A DNA stretch of 5,337 bases, from the NCBI GenBank assembly GCA_027011235.1, contig JALVAI010000466.1, forward strand, positions 1 through 5,337, given 5' to 3'. The notes below the pieces were generated by a model, which made no database searches, was not told where the DNA came from, and saw nothing but the letters and a program-made list of their open reading frames with translations. Both the position numbers and the translations under genes were made by a program. The stretch comes from Desulfobulbaceae bacterium (GTDB lineage: Bacteria; Desulfobacterota; Desulfobulbia; Desulfobulbales; Desulfobulbaceae). Shown here piece after piece: positions 1-5,331 of this stretch. Each line of letters begins with the position of its first letter. Position 1 is the stretch's first letter.

Positions 1-703
1 CGGTTTGGGCAAGCATTTCCAGCATGAGCTCCTTGGGCTCACCCACTGAAAGCCCACCCAGGGCATACCCGTCAAAACCGATATCAACCAGCTCCTCCAC
101 CGCCTGTTTGCGCAGGTCCGGATACATACCGCCCTGAACAATACCAAAAAGCAGTTGCCCTGTCTCCGACTGCGCATTACGACACCGGCGGGCCCAGCGG
201 CTGGTCAGGGCCGTGGCCTCTTCCGCCTGCCGCCGATCAGCCGGATAGGGGATACAGGTGTCCAACGCCATCATGATATCGGATCCCAGGGCCTCCTGTA
301 CATGGACGGCATCTTCCGGGCTGAGGAACAGCCTGGCCCCGTCCAGATGGGATCTGAACCCGGCCCCCTCTTCGGTTATGGTTGCCAGCTCCTGGAGGCT
401 GAAGATCTGGAACCCGCCGGAATCGGTGAGAATCGGTCGGTCCCAGTGCATGAAACCGTGCAGGCCGCCAAATTCCCGGATTAACTCGTGGCCGGGCCGG
501 ATAAAAAGATGATAGGTATTGGCGAGAATAATCTGGGCCCCGAGCTCCACCAGATTTTCCGGGGTCACGCCCTTAACAGTCGCCTGGGTACCGACAGGCA
601 TGAACACGGGAGTTTTGATAACACCGTGCCGGGTGGCAACCTCTCCGCAGCGGGCGCCACATTCGCTGGAACCATGGAGCAGGGAAAAAGGGGAGGTCGT
701 CAT
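1..703 (-). CDS. tgt: Queuine/preQ1 tRNA-guanine transglycosylase, C-terminus cut by the window edge
   Basis: Tgt exchanges the wobble guanine (position 34) of GUN-anticodon tRNAs for preQ1 in the queuosine pathway, in the cytoplasm. Reading back from ATG at 703 gives 234 uninterrupted codons. The family is usually about 370-380 residues, so roughly the last third is missing at the left edge. Visible signatures in order: [12 protein letters not shown] near residues 34-45; DSGGFQ with Asp94, matching the active-site Asp102 of the Zymomonas enzyme; SDIMMALD with Asp148, matching Asp156; LFGIVQGG with Gln190, matching Gln203; and LGGLSVGE around 215-222, which contacts the base. The nucleophilic Asp (Zymomonas Asp280) and the zinc site would lie beyond the window. 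The start codon overlaps the stop of the FKBP gene as ATGA, which supports this start and suggests translational coupling. Family identity is seen directly; residue equivalences are from family knowledge. Confidence 0.96.
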   Translation of the reverse strand, partial: MTTSPFSLLHGSSECGARCGEVATRHGVIKTPVFMPVGTQATVKGVTPENLVELGAQIILANTYHLFIRPGHELIREFGGLHGFMHWDRPILTDSGGFQIFSLQELATITEEGAGFRSHLDGARLFLSPEDAVHVQEALGSDIMMALDTCIPYPADRRQAEEATALTSRWARRCRNAQSETGQLLFGIVQGGMYPDLRKQAVEELVDIGFDGYALGGLSVGEPKELMLEMLAQT

Positions 704-1119
704 CGAACCCCGCACAACTTGATCGAATAGGCAATGGTTTTTCCGGCCAGGGGATGATTGAAATCAACCACCGCGCATTTTGTTTTCAGCTTGACAATAC
801 GGCCGTCGATCTCGGCGCCACCCGGCCCTTCCCCATGGATGCGTGCGCCTACTTCCAGGGCCTCGGCAGGCAGGTGATCCTTGGGAATTTCCAGCATGGC
901 CTCGGAAAGGGACAGACCGTATGCCTTCTCCGGCGGCAGAATTCCGGTCTGCTCCTCTCCCTCCTTCATGCCTGCCAACACCTCCTCAAGACCGGGTATC
1001 AGCTCACCCGATCCCATGGTATATTCAAGCGGTTCCTCATCTACATTTGATTCAATAATCTCCCCGTCCTTCAGGGAAAGGGTATAATGGATGGAGATTA
1101 CCTTACCATCTGGGATCAT
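700..1119 (-). CDS. SlyD/FkpB-like FKBP-type peptidyl-prolyl cis-trans isomerase
   Basis: Predicted cytoplasmic prolyl isomerase and folding helper of 139 residues. The SlyD-type layout is clear. An N-terminal FKBP half has [12 protein letters not shown] (5-16), [16 protein letters not shown] (36-51) and PPEKAYG (62-68). An inserted chaperone flap (IF domain) follows at about 69-118, with IPKDHLP and GARIHGEG. The FKBP fold closes with [11 protein letters not shown] (118-128). It ends two residues after a final Cys-Gly and lacks the His/Cys-rich metal-binding tail of E. coli SlyD, so nickel delivery is not expected and it is nearer to FkpB (SlpA) in shape. There is no signal peptide. The ATG at 1119 is chosen because GAGGA sits 7 nt upstream and homology begins there; a longer in-frame reading from TTG at 1218 would run into the exporter gene. 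Its TGA overlaps the tgt start. Its client proteins cannot be read from sequence. Confidence 0.92.
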   Translation of the reverse strand: MIPDGKVISIHYTLSLKDGEIIESNVDEEPLEYTMGSGELIPGLEEVLAGMKEGEEQTGILPPEKAYGLSLSEAMLEIPKDHLPAEALEVGARIHGEGPGGAEIDGRIVKLKTKCAVVDFNHPLAGKTIAYSIKLCGVR

Positions 1120-1126
1120 ATCTGTT

Positions 1127-1131
1127 TCCTC
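1127..1131 (-). promoter_or_regulatory. Ribosome binding site of the FKBP gene
   Basis: GAGGA on the minus strand, 7 nt ahead of ATG 1119. It fixes the start of the isomerase and rules out the longer TTG-initiated reading from 1218, whose extra residues do not resemble an FKBP and overlap the preceding gene. Confidence 0.75.
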
Positions 1132-1183
1132 GTCAATAGATTCATAAAAATGGTATCTGATACATGTGGCAGGCAACACCCTG

Positions 1184-1822
1184 TCAGCTGTGCCTGCTGA
1201 ATGCAAATTGCAGGCCAAGCCCGATCAGAACCACCCCGGTTAAACGATCAAACCAGTGACCGATCCGGTAAAACAGCCGCCGGACCGCATGATGCCCGAA
1301 AAAAAAGGAGAGGCCGGAAAACCAGAGCGCTGTGGCCAGGGCCATGTACAGCCCATATCCCGCCTGGATACCAAGCGGAGTGGCAGGATCAATGATAACG
1401 GTGAACAGGGAGAGAAAAAACAGGGTGGCCTTGGGATTCAGGCCGTTGGTAAAAAAACCGGTGCGAAAGGCCTGCCCGGCTCCGGGACGATTTACCGGTT
1501 TGTCTACCGCCGGTATGTCGCTTTTCTGCATCGGCCGGGTCCGGACCGCACTGATGCCAAGATAAATGAGATACAGGGCGCAGAGCATTTTCATAACACT
1601 GAAAACAACAAGAGAACGGGAGATAAGCAGGCCAAGGCCAAGCAGGGAATAGGAGACATGAATCAGAATGCCGGTGCCTATCCCGAGGCTGGTCCACAGG
1701 GCCGTATTGCGGCCATGGGTAATCGACTGCCGGACAACAACGGCAAAATCGGGGCCCGGACTGGCAACTGCCAGGAGGTGAACAGCGGCAACAGTGATAA
1801 ACTGGCTGAGATAGGGATGCAT
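1184..1822 (-). CDS. LysE/RhtB-family amino acid (or metabolite) exporter
   Basis: Inner-membrane exporter of 212 residues, the usual length for the LysE/RhtB family, whose members export amino acids such as lysine, homoserine or threonine. Family signatures are visible: an N-terminal hydrophobic helix running into SPGPDF (21-26), a Gly-rich second segment (about 41-68), the CALYLIYLGI helix (81-90), a charged variable loop (about 94-118), GFFTNGLNPKATLFF (122-136) with the conserved Asn-Pro-Lys, a further helix at about 155-176, and a C-terminal helix following DRLTG (192-196). The substrate is not readable from sequence. The start at ATG 1822 fits the family N-terminus; the only Shine-Dalgarno candidate, GGGA, is weak and rather far upstream. 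The gene follows the kinase by 85 nt and precedes the FKBP gene by 64 nt on the same strand, with no clear terminator on either side. Confidence 0.92.
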   Translation of the reverse strand: MHPYLSQFITVAAVHLLAVASPGPDFAVVVRQSITHGRNTALWTSLGIGTGILIHVSYSLLGLGLLISRSLVVFSVMKMLCALYLIYLGISAVRTRPMQKSDIPAVDKPVNRPGAGQAFRTGFFTNGLNPKATLFFLSLFTVIIDPATPLGIQAGYGLYMALATALWFSGLSFFFGHHAVRRLFYRIGHWFDRLTGVVLIGLGLQFAFSRHS

Positions 1823-1838
1823 AAATTATTTGTCCCGA

Positions 1839-1892
1839 TTACCATCAAAGCTCTGCAAAGCAGTATCCCTTGTTTCTGAAAATCGATGGTAA
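1839..1892. repeat. Inverted repeat in the leader of the exporter gene
   Basis: TTACCATC (1839-1846) and GATGGTAA (1885-1892) are exact 8-base inverted arms separated by 38 nt. The interval contains a smaller CTGC-AAA-GCAG palindrome (1853-1863). The arms flank the kinase-exporter gap, and the arm nearest the exporter ends just before the weak GGGA ribosome site. It could fold in the mRNA or bind a protein, but arms of this length can also arise by chance. There is no U-tract beside it, so it does not look like an intrinsic terminator. Confidence 0.3.
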
Positions 1893-1907
1893 CCAGATTA
1901 TTTTTTC

Positions 1908-3014
1908 TTATCTGCAAGGGGTATCGGCGGCCATAATACCCTGCTGCCATAAAAGGTCAAGAACTCTCCTCTGGTTGTCAATGGAGGCCGCGAGATAAAA
2001 CTGGACCAGCGCCCGTTGCAGGTTCTGATCCGGCCGCTTTACCTTGAAATAGGGATTGCCGGCCAGATAATCGGTAAAAAAGCGGAGTCCCAGCTCAAAA
2101 CTGATGACAAAGACCGCGTCAATCAGCAAATCCCTATCAATTTTTCCCAGAATATCTCCGGCATTTTCACAGTACCCCGCCATGACGGCCGCAAAAAGAC
2201 TGCGGTCAAAGACGATACGTTCCGGGGAATCGACTTCCTCGCCTGCGGGATTACAGCAGGAGCGCAGGCAGTCACCGAGATCATGCAGCACAAGGCCGGG
2301 CATGACCGTATCAAGATCAATGAGACTGACGGCCTGGCCGCCGCCGGCGTCAAAGAGAAAATTTCCCACCTTGGGGTCCCCATGGATAATAGAGGAAGAC
2401 AGGACTTGCCGATGTTCCTCGATGATACAGGCCCGGTCGCGGTACTTGTCAATAAAGGCCGCACACCGCTGTTCCCGCGCACCGGAAACTACACCCGCTG
2501 ACCGTGATCCGGCAACCTGTTCATACCTGTGCAGGTAGGTTGGCGTATGATGGAATCCGGGCAGGGGATCATACAGTTTGTCTGCGGGAAGCTCCCTTAA
2601 CAGATGGTGGAAACAGCCAAGCAGCCGCCCGACCGCCCTCCCCTGCTCACAGGAACCGATGGTCGCCATGGTGCGGGTATGTTCAATCCAGGTGAGCAGC
2701 CGCCAGTAATATCCCCTGGAATCGACAAAAGCGGGTTCTCCGGCTGGAGATCGGATGAGACGGGGAACGCGAAGCAGACATTGCCGCTGTTCTTTGCCGG
2801 CCCGGTCAAGATAGTCGGTCACTGTCGACAGGTTGGCGATGACCTGCTGCGGTTGGGCAAAGACCGCTGGATTGAGCCTCTGGAGAATATACCTGCGGCC
2901 GGACAAAAGCCGGACCCGAAAGGAATCATTGACATTGCCGCCGCCAACGGGCGCAAGTTCGCTGACCCGCTGACCGGGAAGGAAAAAGGCAAGGGCCAGG
3001 CGGGCAGTTTTCAC
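1908..3014 (-). CDS. APH-fold small-molecule kinase, N-acetylhexosamine 1-kinase (NahK)-like
   Basis: A 368-residue cytoplasmic kinase of the aminoglycoside phosphotransferase/choline kinase superfamily. The N-lobe has a Gly-rich nucleotide loop, VGGGNVNDSFRV (23-34), then YILQRLN (42-48). The C-lobe carries the Brenner motif HGDPKVGN (211-218), with Asp213 as probable catalytic base and Asn218. It is followed by IDLDTVMPGL (232-241), with Asp233 probably binding Mg, and HDLGDCLR (244-251). The block IDLDTVMPG with a following GD is characteristic of the NahK-like branch, whose Bifidobacterium member phosphorylates GlcNAc/GalNAc at the anomeric hydroxyl; length also agrees (about 360). That substrate is inference, since this protein has HGDPK where I recall NahK having HNDTK. 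It is not evidence of antibiotic resistance. The GTG start at 3014 overlaps the MazG-like stop as GTGA, with GGGA and AGAGGA just upstream, and no other start fits. Confidence 0.85.
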   Translation of the reverse strand: MKTARLALAFFLPGQRVSELAPVGGGNVNDSFRVRLLSGRRYILQRLNPAVFAQPQQVIANLSTVTDYLDRAGKEQRQCLLRVPRLIRSPAGEPAFVDSRGYYWRLLTWIEHTRTMATIGSCEQGRAVGRLLGCFHHLLRELPADKLYDPLPGFHHTPTYLHRYEQVAGSRSAGVVSGAREQRCAAFIDKYRDRACIIEEHRQVLSSSIIHGDPKVGNFLFDAGGGQAVSLIDLDTVMPGLVLHDLGDCLRSCCNPAGEEVDSPERIVFDRSLFAAVMAGYCENAGDILGKIDRDLLIDAVFVISFELGLRFFTDYLAGNPYFKVKRPDQNLQRALVQFYLAASIDNQRRVLDLLWQQGIMAADTPCR

Positions 3015-3373
3015 TCCTCTTCCCGCCAGGCGGTATATTTTTCCCGGCTGTTGCGGGCGCGCTTAACCGGATACTTTTCTTCGTTTATGCGCATTTTTTT
3101 CTGCGCCGCTGCCAGAAGATCAATATCCAGACGGTCACTGAGCCGACAGAGATAGATAAGAACGTCCGCCATCTCCAGGGCAACCTCTTCCCGTTGGCCT
3201 GGACTGAGAGCACAGCTCTCCTGCTCGCTCAGCCATTGAAAATGCTCAACCAGCTCACCCGCCTCGACAATAAGCGCCATGGCCAGGTTTTTCGGACTGT
3301 GAAACTGCTCCCAGTTCCGTGCATCGGCAAATAAGCGAACAGAACTCAGCAGAGAGGATATGGAATCGGACAT
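3011..3373 (-). CDS. MazG-like nucleotide pyrophosphohydrolase (dCTPase/RS21-C6 type)
   Basis: Compact all-alpha NTP pyrophosphatase of 120 residues, predicted to hydrolyse (d)NTPs, often modified or non-canonical ones, to NMP and pyrophosphate as pool sanitation. It matches the single-domain MazG-like/DCTPP1 group: RNWEQFHSPKNLAMAL (19-34), then the metal-binding helix pair VEAGELVEHFQWL (36-48) with Glu37 and Glu40, and EEVALEMADVLIYL (62-75) with Glu67 and Asp70, giving the E-x2-E ... E-x2-D chelating set. The C-terminal tail is basic (KRARNSREKY). The exact nucleotide preference cannot be read. ATG 3373 matches the family N-terminus. A TTG at 3409 in the same frame lies inside the terminator loop and is unlikely. 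No Shine-Dalgarno precedes ATG 3373; the upstream bases are pyrimidine-rich. Its TGA overlaps the kinase GTG by 4 nt, indicating coupled expression. Confidence 0.92.
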   Translation of the reverse strand: MSDSISSLLSSVRLFADARNWEQFHSPKNLAMALIVEAGELVEHFQWLSEQESCALSPGQREEVALEMADVLIYLCRLSDRLDIDLLAAAQKKMRINEEKYPVKRARNSREKYTAWREEE

Positions 3374-3388
3374 GGGTAGAGGAGAAAA

Positions 3389-3423
3389 TAAAAAAAGCTC
3401 CGGCGCCAAGAGAGCGCCGGAGC
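3389..3423 (-). terminator. Intrinsic terminator of the HtrA protease gene
   Basis: Perfect 10-bp GC-rich stem, GCTCCGGCGC (3397-3406) with GCGCCGGAGC (3414-3423), and a 7-nt loop. On the minus strand it is followed by seven T residues, an A and four more T. It begins 20 nt after the protease stop codon. The other strand lacks a T-run, so it acts in one direction. It ends only about 15-25 nt before the MazG-like start. Confidence 0.92.
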
Positions 3424-3442
3424 GGGAAAAATTGTTTATAAT

Positions 3443-4900
3443 TTATTCGGCCCTGAGTACTACATACTGGCTGTATTCACCGGCACGTACCCTGAGCAGG
3501 ACCTGTTTTTTATTCTTTGTCCGTCGAAGCGCCTTTTTCAGCTCCCTGAGATTATGGACCCTGATCTTGTTGACCTCCTCGATCAGTTGTCCTGCCTGCA
3601 GACCGACCCGGCCGGCCGGACTGTCGGGATCAACTCCGGCGATCAATACGCCCTGTCCCTTCTGATATCCGAACTGATCGGCCAGCTCCGGGGTCAGGTT
3701 CTGCAGGGTCAGGCCCATCTTTGAAAGCGGTGAGGCCCCTGCCGATTTGGCCATTGATTCAAAATCAGCGGGCTGCCTGCCGATGGTCACGGGAATGGAG
3801 TAGGTCTTGCCGTCACGGATGACCTTGAGAACCAGCTTGGTTCCGGGTGCGGTCATGGCAATGGTATTGCGCAAAGCACCCACATTCTCCACGGCCTTGC
3901 CGTCAATGGCCAAGACTACATCACCCTGCTTGAGTCCGGCCTTGTCCGCCGGAGAGTCCTTGCTGACCTCGGAGATCAATACGCCCTTGTCGGTCTTCAA
4001 ATTAAAGGAGCGGGCAAGATCCTCATTCATGTCCTGAATGATAACTCCGAGCCAGCCCCGGGTGACCTTGCCGTGCTTGAGAAGCTGCTGCTCTATATTT
4101 TTGGCCATGTTGATGGGAATGGCGAACCCGATCCCCATGTAGCCCCCACTTTTTGAAAAGATAGCGCTGTTGATGCCAATGGCCTCGCCATGAATGTTGA
4201 GCAGGGGACCGCCGGAATTGCCGGGATTGATGGCGGCATCGGTCTGAATATAATTTTCATACTCGCTGATGCCCATCCGGTTGCGCCCCTTGGCGCTGAC
4301 AACACCAACGGTGACGGTCTGCATCAGTTCAAAGGGGTTGCCAATGGCAATGACCCATTCCCCCACCTGGATCTTGTCGGAATTTCCCAGGGGAAGAACG
4401 GGCAGATTATTACCGTCAATCTTTATCAATGCAACATCGGACTGCGGATCCGTGCCCACGACCTTGGCCTTGAACTCACGGCCATCGGACAGTCGCACGG
4501 TTATTTTATCGGCATCCGCCACTACATGATTATTGGTCAGAATATAGCCGTCCTTGGCGATAATAAAACCGGAGCCCGCACCCCGCTGTTTAAACTCGCG
4601 CCGATGGGGCATGCGGGGATGGCGGAACTGGGGCCCGAAAAACCGTTCAAAAAAGGGATCATTGAAAAAATCATAGGGATTTGGGCCTCCGGCCGCATGG
4701 ATTGATTTTTCAACCCCAATATAGACCACCGCCGGTTTTGCCTTTTTGACTACAGCGGCAAAGGCCTTGCCGGTTTTATCAAGCAGGGCGATATTTTCAT
4801 CATTCCCTGCCAGGGCGCCGGCCGCGGTTGAAAACAGCAACACTGAAAACACAAATAATGCGGTCATGGAATACACTGTTGACCTTGATACTCTGTTCAT
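3443..4900 (-). CDS. HtrA/Do-family periplasmic serine endoprotease with two PDZ domains (DegQ/MucD type)
   Basis: Envelope quality-control protease of 485 residues that degrades misfolded periplasmic proteins. Residues 1-31 form a Sec signal peptide: MNR-VSR start, hydrophobic core at about 9-28, predicted cleavage after ALA31. A Phe/Pro/His-rich LA-type loop (FFNDPFFERFFGPQ, 78-91) precedes the trypsin-like domain. The catalytic triad is complete: His125 in TNNHV, Asp155 in SDVALIKI and Ser229 in GNSGGP. PDZ1 spans about 283-373, with RGWLGV and SPADKAGL...GDVVLAIDG; PDZ2 spans about 394-485, with DSPAGRVGLQAGQLIEEVN. The length agrees with DegP/DegQ/MucD proteins. ATG 4900 is preferred over an in-frame TTG at 4912, because that TTG lies next to and partly within the GGAG ribosome site serving ATG 4900. 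A candidate promoter lies about 95-120 bases upstream, and a strong terminator follows, so it is probably monocistronic. Which Do paralogue it represents is uncertain. Confidence 0.97.
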   Translation of the reverse strand: MNRVSRSTVYSMTALFVFSVLLFSTAAGALAGNDENIALLDKTGKAFAAVVKKAKPAVVYIGVEKSIHAAGGPNPYDFFNDPFFERFFGPQFRHPRMPHRREFKQRGAGSGFIIAKDGYILTNNHVVADADKITVRLSDGREFKAKVVGTDPQSDVALIKIDGNNLPVLPLGNSDKIQVGEWVIAIGNPFELMQTVTVGVVSAKGRNRMGISEYENYIQTDAAINPGNSGGPLLNIHGEAIGINSAIFSKSGGYMGIGFAIPINMAKNIEQQLLKHGKVTRGWLGVIIQDMNEDLARSFNLKTDKGVLISEVSKDSPADKAGLKQGDVVLAIDGKAVENVGALRNTIAMTAPGTKLVLKVIRDGKTYSIPVTIGRQPADFESMAKSAGASPLSKMGLTLQNLTPELADQFGYQKGQGVLIAGVDPDSPAGRVGLQAGQLIEEVNKIRVHNLRELKKALRRTKNKKQVLLRVRAGEYSQYVVLRAE

Positions 4901-4906
4901 GACTTT

Positions 4907-4910
4907 CTCC
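4907..4910 (-). promoter_or_regulatory. Ribosome binding site of the HtrA gene
   Basis: GGAG on the minus strand, 6 nt before ATG 4900. It decides the start codon: the alternative TTG at 4912-4910 shares a base with this site, so the four-residue-longer protein is unlikely. Confidence 0.8.
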
Positions 4911-4949
4911 AATCAATGTTCAAATTCACCATATTGATGACAAATCTTC

Positions 4950-4967
4950 AAATTCCGGTCCGGATTT
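4950..4967. repeat. Near-perfect inverted repeat in the HtrA leader
   Basis: AAATTCCGG and CCGGATTT face each other across one T: 8 matching positions per arm with one extra T in the left arm. It lies between the candidate -10 box and the ribosome site. It could be an operator half-site pair or a short mRNA hairpin, and no T-run follows it. No regulator can be named. Confidence 0.35.
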
Positions 4968-4994
4968 TTCCAGGCAATGATCATAACTTGTACA

Positions 4995-5020
4995 ATTATA
5001 CCTCCGCACGCCTTCGTCAA
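4995..5020 (-). promoter_or_regulatory. Candidate promoter of the HtrA gene
   Basis: On the minus strand TTGACG (5020-5015) is followed by a perfect TATAAT (5000-4995). The spacer is 14 nt, shorter than the usual 16-18, so the -35 pairing is doubtful and an activator may be needed. Transcription would start near 4988 and give a leader of about 90 nt. TTGTACAA (4988-4995) overlaps the downstream edge of the -10 and the probable start, where a repressor could act. No sigma-E or sigma-54 consensus was recognised. Confidence 0.45.
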
Positions 5021-5050
5021 GGTAAAGCGGCTGATTATTTGTTTCCGAAA

Positions 5051-5144
5051 AAACCAGCATAGCTGGACCATAATTTACCGTCCCAGCCACAATAAATAAT
5101 GAAAATAGTCCAAAAGGACACAGCTACGTGGACTATTTTCGAAT
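5051..5144. repeat. Array unit 1
   Basis: 94 bp. Small palindrome at 5054-5066. A further CCAGC at 5083-5087 could pair instead with GCTGG 5062-5066. Large stem 5101-5111 with 5130-5140, 11 of 11 paired. Inside it GTCC-AAAA-GGAC (5108-5119) can form a competing tetraloop hairpin. Confidence 0.9.
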
Positions 5145-5238
5145 AAATCAGCATGGCTGGACCAGAGTTTACCGTTCCAGCCACAATAAATAATGAAAAT
5201 AGCCCGAAAGGACACAGCTACGTGGACTATTTTCGAAT
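5145..5238. repeat. Array unit 2
   Basis: 94 bp and the most divergent copy. The large stem is 5195-5205 with 5224-5234; one T-to-C change makes a C-A mismatch on the plus strand but a G-U pair if the minus strand is transcribed. The small palindrome starts TCAGC instead of CCAGC, and GGCTGG (5155-5160) here has a 6-base complementary partner CCAGCC (5177-5182). Confidence 0.88.
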
Positions 5239-5331
5239 AAACCAGCATAGCTGGACCATAATTTACCGTCCCAGCCAAACAAATGATGAAAATAGTCCAA
5301 AAGGACACAGCCACGTGGACTATTTTCGAAT
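5239..5331. repeat. Array unit 3
   Basis: 93 bp, one base shorter in the A-rich linker between the two hairpins. The large stem 5288-5298 with 5317-5327 is perfect. A T-to-C change in the loop creates the exact palindrome CCACGTGG (5311-5318), which is CTACGTGG in units 1 and 2. Confidence 0.88.

Larger units (their letters stand above)
4901..5050. other. Gene-free upstream and leader region of the HtrA gene
   Basis: No coding sequence is supported here. It holds the HtrA ribosome site, a candidate promoter, an inverted repeat at 4950-4967, two 8-base palindromes (ATGATCAT at 4977-4984 and TTGTACAA at 4988-4995) and a 9-base direct repeat TTCAAATTC (4919-4927 and 4947-4955). It borders the tandem array that begins at 5051. 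Together the two make 437 bases without a gene. Confidence 0.7.

Noticed and set aside
1153..1163. GTATC-T-GATAC palindrome between exporter and FKBP genes as an operator or promoter
   Set aside because: Only 5-bp arms with no convincing -35/-10 pair around it, so it is compatible with chance.
1120..1218. 33-residue N-terminal extension of the FKBP from TTG 1218
   Set aside because: It overlaps the exporter gene, has no ribosome site and no FKBP similarity; ATG 1119 has GAGGA at good spacing.
1256..1879. Long plus-strand frame opposite the exporter gene (207 codons), and similar plus-strand frames at 2016-2501, 2604-3155 and 4190-4705
   Set aside because: They are antisense shadows of clear minus-strand genes, with low-complexity or unrecognisable products.
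1908..3014. Aminoglycoside resistance gene
   Set aside because: It shares the fold and Brenner motif only; the IDLDTVMPG block and length point to a metabolic NahK-like kinase.
3374..3409. 12-residue N-terminal extension of the MazG-like protein from TTG 3409
   Set aside because: The start would sit in the loop of the htrA terminator, and the family N-terminus begins at ATG 3373.
3397..3423. Bidirectional terminator
   Set aside because: Only the minus-strand side carries a T-run, and no plus-strand gene leads into it.
5075..5314. 79-codon minus-strand open frame across the repeat array, GTG start
   Set aside because: It is a by-product of the repeats: the 94-bp period shifts the reading frame from unit to unit, no ribosome site precedes it, and the product resembles no family.
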